The notes under the pieces: model-generated
Told to the model about the DNA's origin: nothing
Seen by the model: the letters and a program-made list of their open reading frames with translations, nothing else
The model's database searches: none
Source: an uncultured Tenacibaculum sp.
GTDB taxonomy: Bacteria; Bacteroidota; Bacteroidia; Flavobacteriales; Flavobacteriaceae
Direction of reading: 5' to 3'
DNA: 64,000 nucleotides
Assembly: GCA_947498055.1 (NCBI GenBank)
Contig: CANMJA010000002.1
Span: forward strand, 1-64,000
Shown: in pieces, positions 50,278-60,415 of the stretch
Position numbering within the stretch: position 1 is the first letter of the stretch
How the letters are laid out: each line of letters opens with the position of its first letter
Made by a program: the position numbers and the translations under genes

Positions 50278-51000
50278 ATGAATAAAATAATTTATATATT
50301 TTTATTAACTTTCTCTGTCAATTTGTTCTCGCAAGGTCAGAAGGAAGTTTGTGATACCCCTGAACAAAAGATAGATTTAAATAGCATTGCTAAATGTACT
50401 ATTAAGTCGTCAAAAAAAAACAATGATAAAAAAACAAGACAGATATCTGTAAAAATATCTGCTCCAAAAAGAAGGTTTTTAAAGAAGAGAAAAAAAGGAC
50501 TTGCTTCAGAAGCAAATAATATGAATGCTTCTGGCATAAGTACTATAGAAAATACTACATCAATATCAAAATCTGTAAAACTTAAAACTAATTTAGCTGC
50601 ATTAACCAATACTTTGTCAAAAGAAGAGGTAAGAAGCGCGAGTAAATTTAATACAGTGGATATGATTCCTGCATTTCCAGAATGTGAAGGAGAAAACGGT
50701 GAAGACCAACTAGATTGCTTCAATGCTGAAATGATAAAGCATATTCAGGAACATTTTAGATACCCTAATGAAGCACTTATTAACAAAATACAAGGTGAAG
50801 TTTGGGTTCGTTTTATCATTGGCAAAGATGGTAATGTTACTAATATAAAGGCTTTGGGGCCTAAAGGAGGTAAAATACTTAAAGATGAGGCTATAAGAGT
50901 AGTTTCTAATTTACCAAAGTTTACACCTTCTATTAAAGAAGGAAAAACAGTATCTGTTAAATATGGTTTCCCAATCAATTTTTCGTTAGAAGATAATTAA
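50278..51000 (+). CDS. exported TonB C-terminal-domain protein upstream of a receptor
   Basis: A 240-residue paralogue of the 45149 protein. A signal-type N-terminus (IYIFLLTFSVNLFSQ) and a basic linker precede the TonB C-terminal domain, with FRYPNEALINKIQGEVWVRF, IGKDGNVTNIKALGPKGG and VVSNLPKFTPSIKEGKTVSV. The shared PECEGENGEDQLDCFNAEM stretch matches SCEKAPEKEQLKCFNAVV in the sister. It lies 57 bp before a TonB-dependent receptor gene, which suggests that it serves or modulates that receptor. A TACATTTG promoter element lies near 50190. Confidence 0.82.
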   Translation: MNKIIYIFLLTFSVNLFSQGQKEVCDTPEQKIDLNSIAKCTIKSSKKNNDKKTRQISVKISAPKRRFLKKRKKGLASEANNMNASGISTIENTTSISKSVKLKTNLAALTNTLSKEEVRSASKFNTVDMIPAFPECEGENGEDQLDCFNAEMIKHIQEHFRYPNEALINKIQGEVWVRFIIGKDGNVTNIKALGPKGGKILKDEAIRVVSNLPKFTPSIKEGKTVSVKYGFPINFSLEDN

Positions 51001-51057
51001 TTTATTTCGATCCCCTCGTTTTAATGTCCTAATAAGATTAATAAAATAAAAACTAAC

Positions 51058-53874
51058 ATGATTAAAAAATTACTTACAACCCTATTTTTTATAGGAAGTT
51101 ACTTCTTGTGTGTTTCTCAAACAGAAATAACTGGTCTCGTTTTCGATGAATATTTAGAGCCTTTCCCAGGAGCTATTGTGAAAACTAGTGAAGGAAAATC
51201 TACAACATCTGACTTTGATGGAGCTTTTAAAATAAAAGTCAAAAAATTCCCAGTAACTATTAGTGTTCTGTCTGTAGGATTTCAAACAGAAATAATTAAA
51301 CTTAAAGATGCTTCTGAAGAAATTAATGTAATTTTAAAAGAAACATTTGTGTTAGATCAAGTAGTTATTTCTGCGTCAAGAACTCCTGAGCGAGTGATGG
51401 AATCTCCTGTAACTATTGAAAGAATAGATGCAAAATCTATTAAAAGAACACCTTCTCCAAACTTTTATGAAAGTTTAGGTAATTTAAAAGGAATAGATGT
51501 ATTAGCAGATAGTTATGGAGTAAAAACCGTCGTTTCTAACAGAGGTTTTGGTAATTCTTTAAATGTACGTTTTATACAATTGATTGATGGAGCAGAAAGT
51601 ACAGTGCCTATTTTAGATTACTCTTTTGGTAATACTTTTGGATTAAATGAATTAGATGTTAAAAATGTCGAAATACTTCCTGGCGCAGCATCTGCATTAT
51701 ATGGTGCAAATGCCTTTAATGGTATTTTGTTAATGACTAGTAAAAACCCATTTGATTATTCAGGGGTTAGTACCTATTTTAAATCTGGTGTTACTTCTCA
51801 AGATACCAGAGGAAGATCTGTTTTTTATGATGTTGGAATTCGTTTAGCGCATAAATTTAGTGATGTTTTTGCAGCTAAAGTTAATTTTAAATATAACAAA
51901 GGAGAGGAATGGGCAGCGAATGACACCAGGAATTCAACTGGTCAAGGAGGAGATATTATTTCCGGAGTTGGAAATAGAAATGATATTGATTACGATGGAG
52001 TAAATTCTTATGGTGATGAAGTCAAAATTGATTTAGATAGATTAGCTGCTTTTTCAGGTATTACAGATCCTAATGTTTTAAATGCTTTAAGAGATATTAA
52101 AGTTGCAAGATCTGGGTATTTAGAAAGTGAATTATTAGAAGGAAATACAGACGCAAAATCATTACTTTTAGATGCAGCATTACATGTACGTCCTTGGAAA
52201 AATGATACGGAAATAATTCTATCGTCTAAATTTAATTTATTAGACAATCTTTTACATGCAAGTAATAGATATGTACAAAAAGGGTCATTTATTCAACAGC
52301 ATAAATTAGAGCTAAGAGGGAAGAATTATTTTGTTAGAGGGTATCTTTCAAGAAATGATGCAGGAGAAACATGGGATTCTAGATTAGCAGCTATTTCAAT
52401 TAATAATAAATGGAAAGACAACGGAACTTATTTTCGTCGTGATTTTGCTCCAACATTTTTACGTTTAATAAACCCGTCAAACCCTAATGCATTACCATTA
52501 GAGCAAGCATTACAAGCAGCAAAAGGAGTTGCAGAGCAAGGTAGATTTATACCTGGTTCTCCAGAATTCAGAAATGCTCTAAGAGCAGCCAAATCAACAT
52601 CAGTTAGTGAAGGAGGAGCAAAATTAGTAGATAATTCAGGTTTTTTAAATGTAGATGCCAATTATAATTTCGCAGAACATGTAGACTTTGCAGATATACA
52701 AGTTGGAGGGAGTTATAGAAAATATATTTTAGATTCTGACGGACAGGTTTATACAGACGATGATGGAAGTATAGAATACAGATTGTTTGGTTTTTACACA
52801 CAAATACAGAAAAAAATATTAGATGATCGTTTAAAAATGACCGGTACAATTCGTTTTGATAAATCTGATAATTTTGATGCTAACTTTTCTCCACGTTTAT
52901 CTATCTCTTATGCAGCAGGAAATAAGAGAGATCACAATTTTAGATTAGCATTTCAAACAGGATTTAGAAACCCTACAACCCAAGATCAATATATTGGATT
53001 GCAGTTAGGACAAGATAGAATATTTTTAGGAACAGTAGAAGAAAATTTATCTAGAGAGCAAACGGAGGTAACATCAAGAGACGGTCTTGTTACTGCAACT
53101 CTTTCAGGTGTAGATGCATTTAACAATTCATATATAACTACATCCGTAGAAACTTTTTTCGATAGTGGAGATATTAATGATTTAGAAAAAGCAGAGATCG
53201 ATTTTTTAAAACCTGAAATTGTAAGGTCTTTTGAATTAGGTTATCGTGGTGCAACTAGTTTAGCAGATAATCTTTTAGAATTCGATATTGTTGGTTTTTA
53301 TAATTTTCATGAAGATTTTATTACAACTAAAGATGTATTTGTACCTTTTTATGGTACTGCAGGTAGTTCAGATGTATCTGCAAGATCAGCAATTAGAGCA
53401 TTACAGAATCAAGATTTTTTAAGATATGTTCTAAGAACAAACACGAAATCTAAAATAGATACTTATGGTTTTTCTGCAGGATTTAACACAAAGCTTTTTA
53501 AAGGTTTTGATATAGGACTTAGTTATGCTTTTGCAGATTTTAAATCAGATGGCAAAGACCCTCAATTTAAAGAGGCTTTTAACACGCCAAAACATAAAGT
53601 AAAAGTCCAATTTGGGCATGATAAACTATTTAAGAATTTTGGTTTTAATATTAATGCACGTTGGCAAGATGAGTTTTTATATGAATCTTTTTTTGTAGAT
53701 GGAATAGTTGAAGCTAGAACAGTTTTAGATGCACAAATAAATTATTCAATACCATCAATGAAATCTTTTATAAAAATTGGAGGAACTAATTTAGGAAGAA
53801 GAGATTATATTAGTGTGCCAGGAACAGGTAGTGTTGGTTCTCAATATTATGTTTCTTGGGTAATTAATAATTAA
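51058..53874 (+). CDS. TonB-dependent outer membrane receptor with N-terminal carboxypeptidase-regulatory domain
   Basis: A 938-residue receptor. A signal peptide ends at CVSQ. Residues about 22-100 are the CarboxypepD_reg-like domain (ITGLVFDEYLEPFPGAIVKT), then a TonB-box region (LDQVVISASRTPERV), a plug domain (about 115-225: VLADSYGVKTVVSNRGFGN; VEILPGAASALYGANAFNG) and a 22-strand barrel with the final strand SQYYVSWVINN. The ligand is unknown; no SusD-type partner is nearby, so it is not a PUL pair. A terminator follows the stop. Confidence 0.93.
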   Translation: MIKKLLTTLFFIGSYFLCVSQTEITGLVFDEYLEPFPGAIVKTSEGKSTTSDFDGAFKIKVKKFPVTISVLSVGFQTEIIKLKDASEEINVILKETFVLDQVVISASRTPERVMESPVTIERIDAKSIKRTPSPNFYESLGNLKGIDVLADSYGVKTVVSNRGFGNSLNVRFIQLIDGAESTVPILDYSFGNTFGLNELDVKNVEILPGAASALYGANAFNGILLMTSKNPFDYSGVSTYFKSGVTSQDTRGRSVFYDVGIRLAHKFSDVFAAKVNFKYNKGEEWAANDTRNSTGQGGDIISGVGNRNDIDYDGVNSYGDEVKIDLDRLAAFSGITDPNVLNALRDIKVARSGYLESELLEGNTDAKSLLLDAALHVRPWKNDTEIILSSKFNLLDNLLHASNRYVQKGSFIQQHKLELRGKNYFVRGYLSRNDAGETWDSRLAAISINNKWKDNGTYFRRDFAPTFLRLINPSNPNALPLEQALQAAKGVAEQGRFIPGSPEFRNALRAAKSTSVSEGGAKLVDNSGFLNVDANYNFAEHVDFADIQVGGSYRKYILDSDGQVYTDDDGSIEYRLFGFYTQIQKKILDDRLKMTGTIRFDKSDNFDANFSPRLSISYAAGNKRDHNFRLAFQTGFRNPTTQDQYIGLQLGQDRIFLGTVEENLSREQTEVTSRDGLVTATLSGVDAFNNSYITTSVETFFDSGDINDLEKAEIDFLKPEIVRSFELGYRGATSLADNLLEFDIVGFYNFHEDFITTKDVFVPFYGTAGSSDVSARSAIRALQNQDFLRYVLRTNTKSKIDTYGFSAGFNTKLFKGFDIGLSYAFADFKSDGKDPQFKEAFNTPKHKVKVQFGHDKLFKNFGFNINARWQDEFLYESFFVDGIVEARTVLDAQINYSIPSMKSFIKIGGTNLGRRDYISVPGTGSVGSQYYVSWVINN

Positions 53875-53896
53875 TAAGAAATAAACTTTATATAAG

Positions 53897-53930
53897 AAAG
53901 AGGATGCTTTTAAGTATCCTCTTTTTATTT
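53897..53930 (+). terminator. receptor-gene terminator
   Basis: AAAGAGGATGCTT and AAGTATCCTCTTT form an imperfect stem ending in TTTTTATTTTT. Confidence 0.8.
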
Positions 53931-53947
53931 TTATGAAAAAATAAAAC

Positions 53948-54805
53948 ATGCAAATAATTACAAACATCGTTCTAGAAAATAACGAAAAGAAACCTGTTTT
54001 AATAGATGTTTTTTATAAGGAAACAAATCAAAAGAAACCTATAGTAATTTTCTGCCATGGTTATAAAGGTTTTAAAGACTGGGGAGCATGGAATTTAATG
54101 GGTAAAAAATTTTCTAAAGAAGATTTTGTTTTTATAAAGTTTAACTTTTCTTATAATGGAGGAACTGTTGAAAACCCCTTAGATTTTCCAGATTTAGAAG
54201 CCTTTGGTAATAATAATTATACAAAAGAATTAGACGATTTAAAAAGAGTAATCGATTGGTGTTTTACAAAAAATGATTTTAATAAAGAAATGAATCTAGA
54301 AAACATCTCTATAATAGGTCATAGTAGAGGAGGAGGTGTTGTTTGTATTAAAGCAGAAGAAGATATTAGAGTAAAAAAAGTAATTTCATTAGCTGGTGTA
54401 TCAGATTTTAAAAAAAGAAGTTCTACGACAGGAGAACTAAAAGAATGGAAAGAAAAAGGAGTGAAGTTTGTTTTGAATTCTAGAACGAAGCAATCAATGC
54501 CTCATTTCTACCAGTTTTATGAAGATTTTATTAAAAATGAAAAAAGACTTACCATAAGACGAGCAGTAGAGAATTTAAAAAAACCTTATTGTATTATTCA
54601 TGGAGATGCAGATACTTCTATTTTTATTAAAGAAGCTGAAGATCTTAATAAATGGAATGTGAACAGCGATTTGAAAATTATAAAAGGAGCAAACCATGTA
54701 TTTGGAGCAAAACATCCTTGGAAAGAAGAAAAAATGCCATCAGATTTAGAAAAAGCAACCCAGTTATGTATTAATTTTCTTAAAAAACAGGAAAATATAT
54801 TATAA
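53948..54805 (+). CDS. alpha/beta hydrolase, dienelactone-hydrolase-like
   Basis: A 285-residue cytosolic hydrolase. The oxyanion segment is PIVIFCHGYKGFKDWGAW; the nucleophile elbow IIGHSRGGGV contains the catalytic Ser; Asp in CIIHGDADTSI and His in GANHVFG complete the triad. It belongs to the broad DLH/BAAT-like set, so the substrate is not predictable. Monocistronic after the receptor terminator. The following 54806-55024 holds no gene I can see. Confidence 0.85.
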   Translation: MQIITNIVLENNEKKPVLIDVFYKETNQKKPIVIFCHGYKGFKDWGAWNLMGKKFSKEDFVFIKFNFSYNGGTVENPLDFPDLEAFGNNNYTKELDDLKRVIDWCFTKNDFNKEMNLENISIIGHSRGGGVVCIKAEEDIRVKKVISLAGVSDFKKRSSTTGELKEWKEKGVKFVLNSRTKQSMPHFYQFYEDFIKNEKRLTIRRAVENLKKPYCIIHGDADTSIFIKEAEDLNKWNVNSDLKIIKGANHVFGAKHPWKEEKMPSDLEKATQLCINFLKKQENIL

Positions 54806-55024
54806 TTCAGTACCATTTATTACTGGTGTTTTTTCAAATAAAGCAAGTAGAAAGCACATTAAAAAAAAATGCATTTTCACATTCCAATAGAATTGGTATC
54901 TTTACTAATTGAAGATGAACAGAAGGTCTGTTTTTATCTAACTAAAAATCAAACAAATAAAATTGTTTTTTGATGCTGAAAGTTGTTTCAGGTTTAAAAA
55001 ATTATTTTAAAATATATTTAATTT

Positions 55025-56428
55025 ATGAGTTGTAGCAGTTGCTCAACTAACAAAAACGGTGTTCCAAATGGATGTAAAAGCAATGGAAATTGTGCTACAG
55101 GTACTTGTGGGAGTGGAAATAAACTAGCTGTTTTTGATTGGTTATCGAATATGACTTTACCCTCAGGTGAAGCCCCATTTAATATTTACGAAGTTCGTTT
55201 TAAAAACGGAAGAAAACATTTTTATAAAAATTCAGGAAATAAAATCACCATAACAATGGGTGATATTGTTGCCGTTGAAGGAAGCCCTGGACACGACATT
55301 GGTATTGTTTCTTTATCAGGAGAATTGGTTAAAGTTCAAATGAAAAAGAGAAAAATAGCAGCAGATAGTGAAGATGTAAAGAAAATTTATAGAAAAGCAA
55401 CACAAAAAGATATTGATGCTTGGCAAAATGCAAGAGATAGAGAACTAGAAACACAAAGGACAGGTAGAGAAATCATAACTAGACTTGGGTTAAAAATGAA
55501 ACTTTCCGATGTCGAATTTCAAGGAGATGGTAATAAAGCAACCTTTTATTATACAGCAGATGATAGAGTAGATTTTAGGCAGTTAATAAGAGATTTAGCA
55601 AGTACATTTTCTATACGAGTAGAAATGAAACAAGTAGGAATGAGACAAGAAGCAGCTCGATTAGGAGGTATTGGTTCTTGTGGTAGAGAATTATGTTGTT
55701 CTACTTGGTTAACAGATTTTAGAAAAGTAAATACTGCAGCAGCACGTTACCAACAACTCTCTCTAAATCCATTAAAATTGGCAGGTCAATGCGGAAAACT
55801 TAAATGTTGTTTAAATTTTGAATTAGATTCTTATTTAGATGCATTAGAAGCGTTTCCAAAACAAGATCGTATTTTAAAAACGGAAAAAGGAGAAGCTATT
55901 TTCGTGAAAATGGACATCTTTAAAAAACTACTTTGGTACACTTATAAAGAAGAAAAATTTAAATGGTATAAACTTTCTCTAGATCAAATAACAGAAATTA
56001 TAGAGTTAAATGAAGCCAATGAATTGGGTGCTCCTTTAGAAGACTATGAATCTGAAATTGCTGAAACAGTAGCAGAAGTTAATTTTGAAAATGTAGTAGG
56101 TCAAGATAGCTTAACACGTTTCGATACTCCTAAGAAACCAAGAAGAAACCGTAATAAGAGAAGAAAGAAACCACAACAAAAAAGAACTACAAATACGGCC
56201 GCAAATACAGCTACAAATAAAAAGAGAGAGCCTCAAAAAAATAATACTAGAAAGCAAGAACAGCAGCCTAAAACAGCTAAAAAGCCACCACAAAATAGAA
56301 GGAAAAACACGAATAATAAGCAAAATGAGAAATCAAATGCTCCTTCTAACAAAAAACAAAACAACCAAAGGAGAAATAAACGTAGAAATCCAGGAAATAA
56401 AAATGCTAAAAATGATGAAAAACAATAA
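55025..56428 (+). CDS. ricT: PSP1-domain protein RicT-like, with basic C-terminal extension
   Basis: A 467-residue protein. The N-terminal 30 residues are Cys-rich (CSSCSTNKNGVPNGC). The PSP1 C-terminal domain spans about 120-270, with the cysteine cluster SCGRELCCSTWL and CGKLKCCLNF known from RicT/YaaT, which carries Fe-S clusters in a complex acting on RNA maturation in Firmicutes. The last 110 residues are Lys/Asn/Gln/Arg-rich low complexity. ricT-gldH-PBP order is usual in Flavobacteriia. GldH starts inside its 3' end. Confidence 0.88.
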   Translation: MSCSSCSTNKNGVPNGCKSNGNCATGTCGSGNKLAVFDWLSNMTLPSGEAPFNIYEVRFKNGRKHFYKNSGNKITITMGDIVAVEGSPGHDIGIVSLSGELVKVQMKKRKIAADSEDVKKIYRKATQKDIDAWQNARDRELETQRTGREIITRLGLKMKLSDVEFQGDGNKATFYYTADDRVDFRQLIRDLASTFSIRVEMKQVGMRQEAARLGGIGSCGRELCCSTWLTDFRKVNTAAARYQQLSLNPLKLAGQCGKLKCCLNFELDSYLDALEAFPKQDRILKTEKGEAIFVKMDIFKKLLWYTYKEEKFKWYKLSLDQITEIIELNEANELGAPLEDYESEIAETVAEVNFENVVGQDSLTRFDTPKKPRRNRNKRRKKPQQKRTTNTAANTATNKKREPQKNNTRKQEQQPKTAKKPPQNRRKNTNNKQNEKSNAPSNKKQNNQRRNKRRNPGNKNAKNDEKQ

Positions 56429-56903
56429 ATTCTTATTGTTACTTGTTTTTTTAACGCTATTGGTTTCTTGTGATTCCAAGCAAATTTTCGATGAATACAG
56501 AACTCTAGAAAGTGGAGAATGGGAAATTAACACTCCTATAACATATCAATTTACAGTAAAAGATACCTTAGCTAATAAAAACTTATTTTTAAATATTAGA
56601 AATAATAATGATTATGAGTTTAACAATCTGTTTTTAATTACCAAAATGAATTTCCCTGACGGAAATAATATAATTGATACATTAGAGTATGACATGGCCG
56701 ATAAAACAGGAAACTTTTTAGGAGAAGGTTTTTCAGAAATAAAAGAAAATAAATTATTTTATAAAGAACATATTTTATTTCCAGCAAAAGGAGATTATTC
56801 TTTAGAGGTTTTTCAAGCAATGCGTAAAAATGGAGAGGTAGAAGGAATTCAAAAATTAAAAGGAATTATCGGAGTAGGATTTAGAATAGAAAAAACACCA
56901 TAA
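56412..56903 (+). CDS. gldH: gliding motility lipoprotein GldH
   Basis: A 163-residue lipoprotein read from ATG 56412 (MMKNNKFLLLL), overlapping ricT by 17 bp; ATG 56415 is possible. The lipobox is TLLVSC. The mature part shows the GldH pattern: FDEYRTLESGEWEINTPITY, FLNIRNNNDYEFNNLFLITK and VFQAMRKNGEVEGIQK. GldH is needed for Flavobacterium gliding and works with the GldI/GldJ machinery and T9SS at the outer membrane. It lies 1 bp before the PBP gene. Confidence 0.92.
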   Translation: MMKNNKFLLLLVFLTLLVSCDSKQIFDEYRTLESGEWEINTPITYQFTVKDTLANKNLFLNIRNNNDYEFNNLFLITKMNFPDGNNIIDTLEYDMADKTGNFLGEGFSEIKENKLFYKEHILFPAKGDYSLEVFQAMRKNGEVEGIQKLKGIIGVGFRIEKTP

Positions 56904-56904
56904 A

Positions 56905-59184
56905 ATGACAGAAAAAAAAGCTATTAGTTTTACTAAATATATAAAGTGGTTTTGGGGAATATTACTAGGAGGTATTTTTGCCATTTGCTTTATGTTTATG
57001 TTAGCATCTTGGGGATTGTTAGGTAGTCTTCCAACTTTTGAAGAGTTAGAAAACCCAGAAAGTAATTTAGCTACTGAAATTATTTCTTCAGACGGAAAAA
57101 CGATTGGTAAATATGCACACGAAAATAGAACACCAATTAGATACAAAGATTTACCTCAGAATTTAATAACAGCATTAGTATCTACAGAAGATGAACGTTA
57201 TTATAACCACTCAGGAATCGACTTTAAAGGAACTGCAAGAGCAGTATTAAAACCAGGAAGCGGTGGTGCAAGTACAATAACGCAGCAATTAGCTAAAATG
57301 TTATTTACAAAAAGAGCGTCTAAAAATATTTTCTTAAGAGTAATTCAAAAAATGAAAGAGTGGGTGGTTGCCACTAAATTAGAAAGACAATATACAAAGC
57401 AAGAAATTTTAGCAATGTATTTAAATAAATACGATTTCCTAAATCAAGCAGTAGGTATTCGTTCTGCTGCGCGTATTTATTTTGGTAAAGAACCGAAAGA
57501 ACTTGAAATGCATGAATCTGCAATGCTTGTAGGGATGCTTAAAAACTCTTCTTACTTTAATCCTTTAAGAAGAAAAGAATTAGTGTTAAAGAGACGTAAT
57601 GTTGTTTTATTTCAAATGAATCGTAATAATGCAATTAATTCCAAACAAAAAGATTCTCTTCAAAAATTACCTTTAGATTTAAACCATACACCAGAAAGTC
57701 ATAGTGATGGTTTAGCTACTTACTTTAGAGAATATACCAGAGATTTTTTAAAAAAATGGGTAAAAGAGAATCCAAAAGCAAATGGGGAAACTTACGATAT
57801 TTATAGAGATGGATTAAAAATTTATGTAACCATAGATTCGCGTATGCAACAATATGCAGAAGAAGCTATAGAAGAGCATATGGCGAATTTACAGAAATAC
57901 TTCTTTGAAGAACAAAAGAAAAACAAAACAGCTCCATTTTATGATATAGATAAAAATGATGTTCGTAAAATTTTAAATAGAGCAAAGAAAAATACAGACA
58001 GATATAAATCCATGAAAAAGGCAGGGAAATCTGATAAAGAAATTGAAAAAGTATTCCAAACAAAAACCAAAATGCGTGTGTTTTCATGGAAAGGAGATAG
58101 AGATACATTAATGTCTCCTTATGATTCTATTCGTTATTACAAACATTTTTTACGTTCTGGTTTGGTTTCTATAGAGCCACAAACAGGTCATATTAAAGCT
58201 TGGGTAGGAGGAATAAATAACAAACATTTTAAGTACGATGCAGTTGCCCAACAAAAACGTCAGGTAGGTTCTACCTTTAAGCCTTTTGTATATGCTACTG
58301 CAATTAACCAGTTAAAGAGATCTCCTTGTGATAAATTACCAAATATGCCTTACACAATTCCTAAAGAAAAATATGGAATGAGTGATGATTGGACTCCAAG
58401 AGATGTTGGAGGTAAATATGGAGGGGAACTTACATTACAACAAGCGTTAGCAAAATCTGTAAACGTTATTACAGCAAGATTAATAGACGAAGTATCGCCC
58501 ATTAATGTAGCACGTTTGGCTAAATCTGCTGGAATAACTACAGATTTTCAAGCGAACCCATCTATCGCATTAGGTTCTTTAGATTTATCATTATTAGAAA
58601 TGACTAGTGCATATTCTACTTTTGCAAATAGAGGAATGCGAGTATCTCCCATGTTTATTACACAGATTGAAGATAAAAATGGAACCGTATTAGATACCTT
58701 TGTGCCAGAAACAAAAGAAGTGGTAAATGAAGAATCTGCTTATGTTTTACTAAACTTAATGGAAGGAGTTACTAAATATGGGTCTGGTGCTAGATTAAGA
58801 TCTTCATGGTCACGAGGTAAATACTTAACAGGGTATCCTTATAAATTTACCAATGCGATTGCTGGTAAAACTGGAACCACTCAGAACCAATCTGATGGAT
58901 GGTTTATGGGCGTGGTGCCTAATTTAGCAACAGGTGTTTGGACAGGTGGAGAAGACCGTTCAACACATTTTGCACGTGTTGATAAAGGCCAAGGAGCTTC
59001 TATGTCATTACCGTCTTGGGGTATTTTTATGCGAAAATGTTATGCAGATAAAACCATAAAAATAAGCAAAGCAGCATTTAAAAAACCTTCAGATCTTTCT
59101 ATTAATGTAGATTGTAGTAAACATGAAGATTCTAAAAACGGAGAAGAAGGTGAAAATGCCAAACCACAAGATGATGAGTTTTAA
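56905..59184 (+). CDS. class A penicillin-binding protein (PBP1A type)
   Basis: A 759-residue bifunctional peptidoglycan synthase. A cytoplasmic stub and one TM helix (FWGILLGGIFAICFMFMLA) precede the GT51 glycosyltransferase domain, with TEDERYYNHSGIDFKG and GASTITQQLAKML. The transpeptidase domain has the SxxK motif in GSTFKPFVYA, SVN in AKSVNVITARL and KTGTT. The C-terminal tail is acidic. It polymerises and cross-links murein in the periplasm. Third gene of the ricT-gldH unit. Confidence 0.95.
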   Translation: MTEKKAISFTKYIKWFWGILLGGIFAICFMFMLASWGLLGSLPTFEELENPESNLATEIISSDGKTIGKYAHENRTPIRYKDLPQNLITALVSTEDERYYNHSGIDFKGTARAVLKPGSGGASTITQQLAKMLFTKRASKNIFLRVIQKMKEWVVATKLERQYTKQEILAMYLNKYDFLNQAVGIRSAARIYFGKEPKELEMHESAMLVGMLKNSSYFNPLRRKELVLKRRNVVLFQMNRNNAINSKQKDSLQKLPLDLNHTPESHSDGLATYFREYTRDFLKKWVKENPKANGETYDIYRDGLKIYVTIDSRMQQYAEEAIEEHMANLQKYFFEEQKKNKTAPFYDIDKNDVRKILNRAKKNTDRYKSMKKAGKSDKEIEKVFQTKTKMRVFSWKGDRDTLMSPYDSIRYYKHFLRSGLVSIEPQTGHIKAWVGGINNKHFKYDAVAQQKRQVGSTFKPFVYATAINQLKRSPCDKLPNMPYTIPKEKYGMSDDWTPRDVGGKYGGELTLQQALAKSVNVITARLIDEVSPINVARLAKSAGITTDFQANPSIALGSLDLSLLEMTSAYSTFANRGMRVSPMFITQIEDKNGTVLDTFVPETKEVVNEESAYVLLNLMEGVTKYGSGARLRSSWSRGKYLTGYPYKFTNAIAGKTGTTQNQSDGWFMGVVPNLATGVWTGGEDRSTHFARVDKGQGASMSLPSWGIFMRKCYADKTIKISKAAFKKPSDLSINVDCSKHEDSKNGEEGENAKPQDDEF

Positions 59185-59297
59185 TATAACTATTAAAAAA
59201 AGAAGGGTAAAAACTTCTCATGAATGATAGCATACAATGAATGCTAGATAGTCATAATTTAGAGCAGAATTTAACAAACAAAACAAACGACTAAATA

Positions 59298-59999
59298 ATG
59301 ATAAATAAAAGAGTAAATAATGTAGAAGAGGCACTGAAAGGTGTTTCTAGTAACATGACTTTAATGTTAGGTGGGTTTGGCTTGTGTGGTATTCCTGAAA
59401 ATGCAATAACAGAGTTAGTTCGATTAGGAGTTAATAATCTAACTTGCATTTCTAATAATGCAGGAGTAGATGATTTTGGCTTAGGTTTTTTACTTCAAAA
59501 TCGTCAAATAAAAAAAATGATTTCTTCTTATGTAGGTGAAAATGATGAATTTGAAAGACAAATGCTTTCAGGTGAGTTAGAAGTAGAATTAACACCACAA
59601 GGAACATTAGCAGAAAAATGCAGAGCAGCACAGGCTGGCTTTCCTGCATTTTATACACCAGCAGGTTACGGAACAGAAGTAGCAGAAGGTAAAGAAACCA
59701 GAGAGTTTAATGGTAAAATGTATGTTTTAGAAAAAGCATTTGAAGCAGATTTTGCTTTTGTAAAAGCATGGAAGGGAGATGCAGCAGGAAATTTAGTTTT
59801 TAAAGGAACAGCACGTAATTTTAATCCGAATATGTGTGGAGCAGCAAAAATTACTGTTGCAGAAGTAGAAGAACTTGTTCCTGTAGGTGAATTAGACCCA
59901 AATACGATTCATATTCCAGGAATTTTTGTACAACGTATTTTTCAAGGAGAAAAATATGAGAAAAGAATAGAACAGAGAACTGTACGATCTAAAAATTAG
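59298..59999 (+). CDS. scoA: succinyl-CoA:3-ketoacid CoA-transferase subunit A
   Basis: A 233-residue subunit of the SCOT-type CoA transferase, which activates acetoacetate with CoA from succinyl-CoA. Family marks are [15 protein letters not shown] near the start (GxGxxGxPxxL-type signature), [36 protein letters not shown] and [15 protein letters not shown]. The partner subunit lies downstream at 60416 but is separated by a four-helix-bundle gene, which is unusual for this operon. Confidence 0.94.
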   Translation: MINKRVNNVEEALKGVSSNMTLMLGGFGLCGIPENAITELVRLGVNNLTCISNNAGVDDFGLGFLLQNRQIKKMISSYVGENDEFERQMLSGELEVELTPQGTLAEKCRAAQAGFPAFYTPAGYGTEVAEGKETREFNGKMYVLEKAFEADFAFVKAWKGDAAGNLVFKGTARNFNPNMCGAAKITVAEVEELVPVGELDPNTIHIPGIFVQRIFQGEKYEKRIEQRTVRSKN

Positions 60000-60022
60000 T
60001 CAATTTGAATATTTGAAAAGGG

Positions 60023-60376
60023 ATGAGAAACGATAAAGAAAACTTAATTGTTAAACTAACTTTAGAATTCTCATTAGATATTATCAAATTTTCTGAGAAA
60101 ATTAGGGCTTTAAATAGATTCGAAATGGCTTCTCAAATATTTAGAAGTGGCACTTCTATAGGAGCTAATATAAGAGAAGCACAAAACGCTGAAAGTAAAG
60201 CAGATTTTATTCATAAGTTTAAAATTTCAGCTAAAGAAGCAGATGAATTAGAGTATTGGTTATTATTATGTGAAAAATCAGAGTTTTATCCAAGTCCAGA
60301 GAAAAAATTACTAACAGATTTGAAAACGATAATTAAAATTATCAGTAAAATTATTTCTTCGTCTAAGAGAAGATAA
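60023..60376 (+). CDS. four-helix-bundle protein (S23/IVP family) inserted in the sco operon
   Basis: A 117-residue protein of the 23S rRNA-intervening-sequence / four-helix-bundle family, with SEKIRALNRFEMASQIFRSG, TSIGANIREAQNAESKADFI, FKISAKEADELEYWLLL and a final helix. Outside spirochaete rRNA insertions these are scattered in Bacteroidetes genomes. The gene is flanked by TTTGAA/TTCAAA words: upstream ATTTGAATATTTGAAAA and downstream CTTCAAATTTTCAAA and ATTTTCAAATTAAAC. It separates scoA from scoB without breaking either. Function unknown. Confidence 0.85.
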   Translation: MRNDKENLIVKLTLEFSLDIIKFSEKIRALNRFEMASQIFRSGTSIGANIREAQNAESKADFIHKFKISAKEADELEYWLLLCEKSEFYPSPEKKLLTDLKTIIKIISKIISSSKRR

Positions 60377-60415
60377 TCTTCAAATTTTCAAATCATAAAA
60401 TTTTCAAATTAAACA

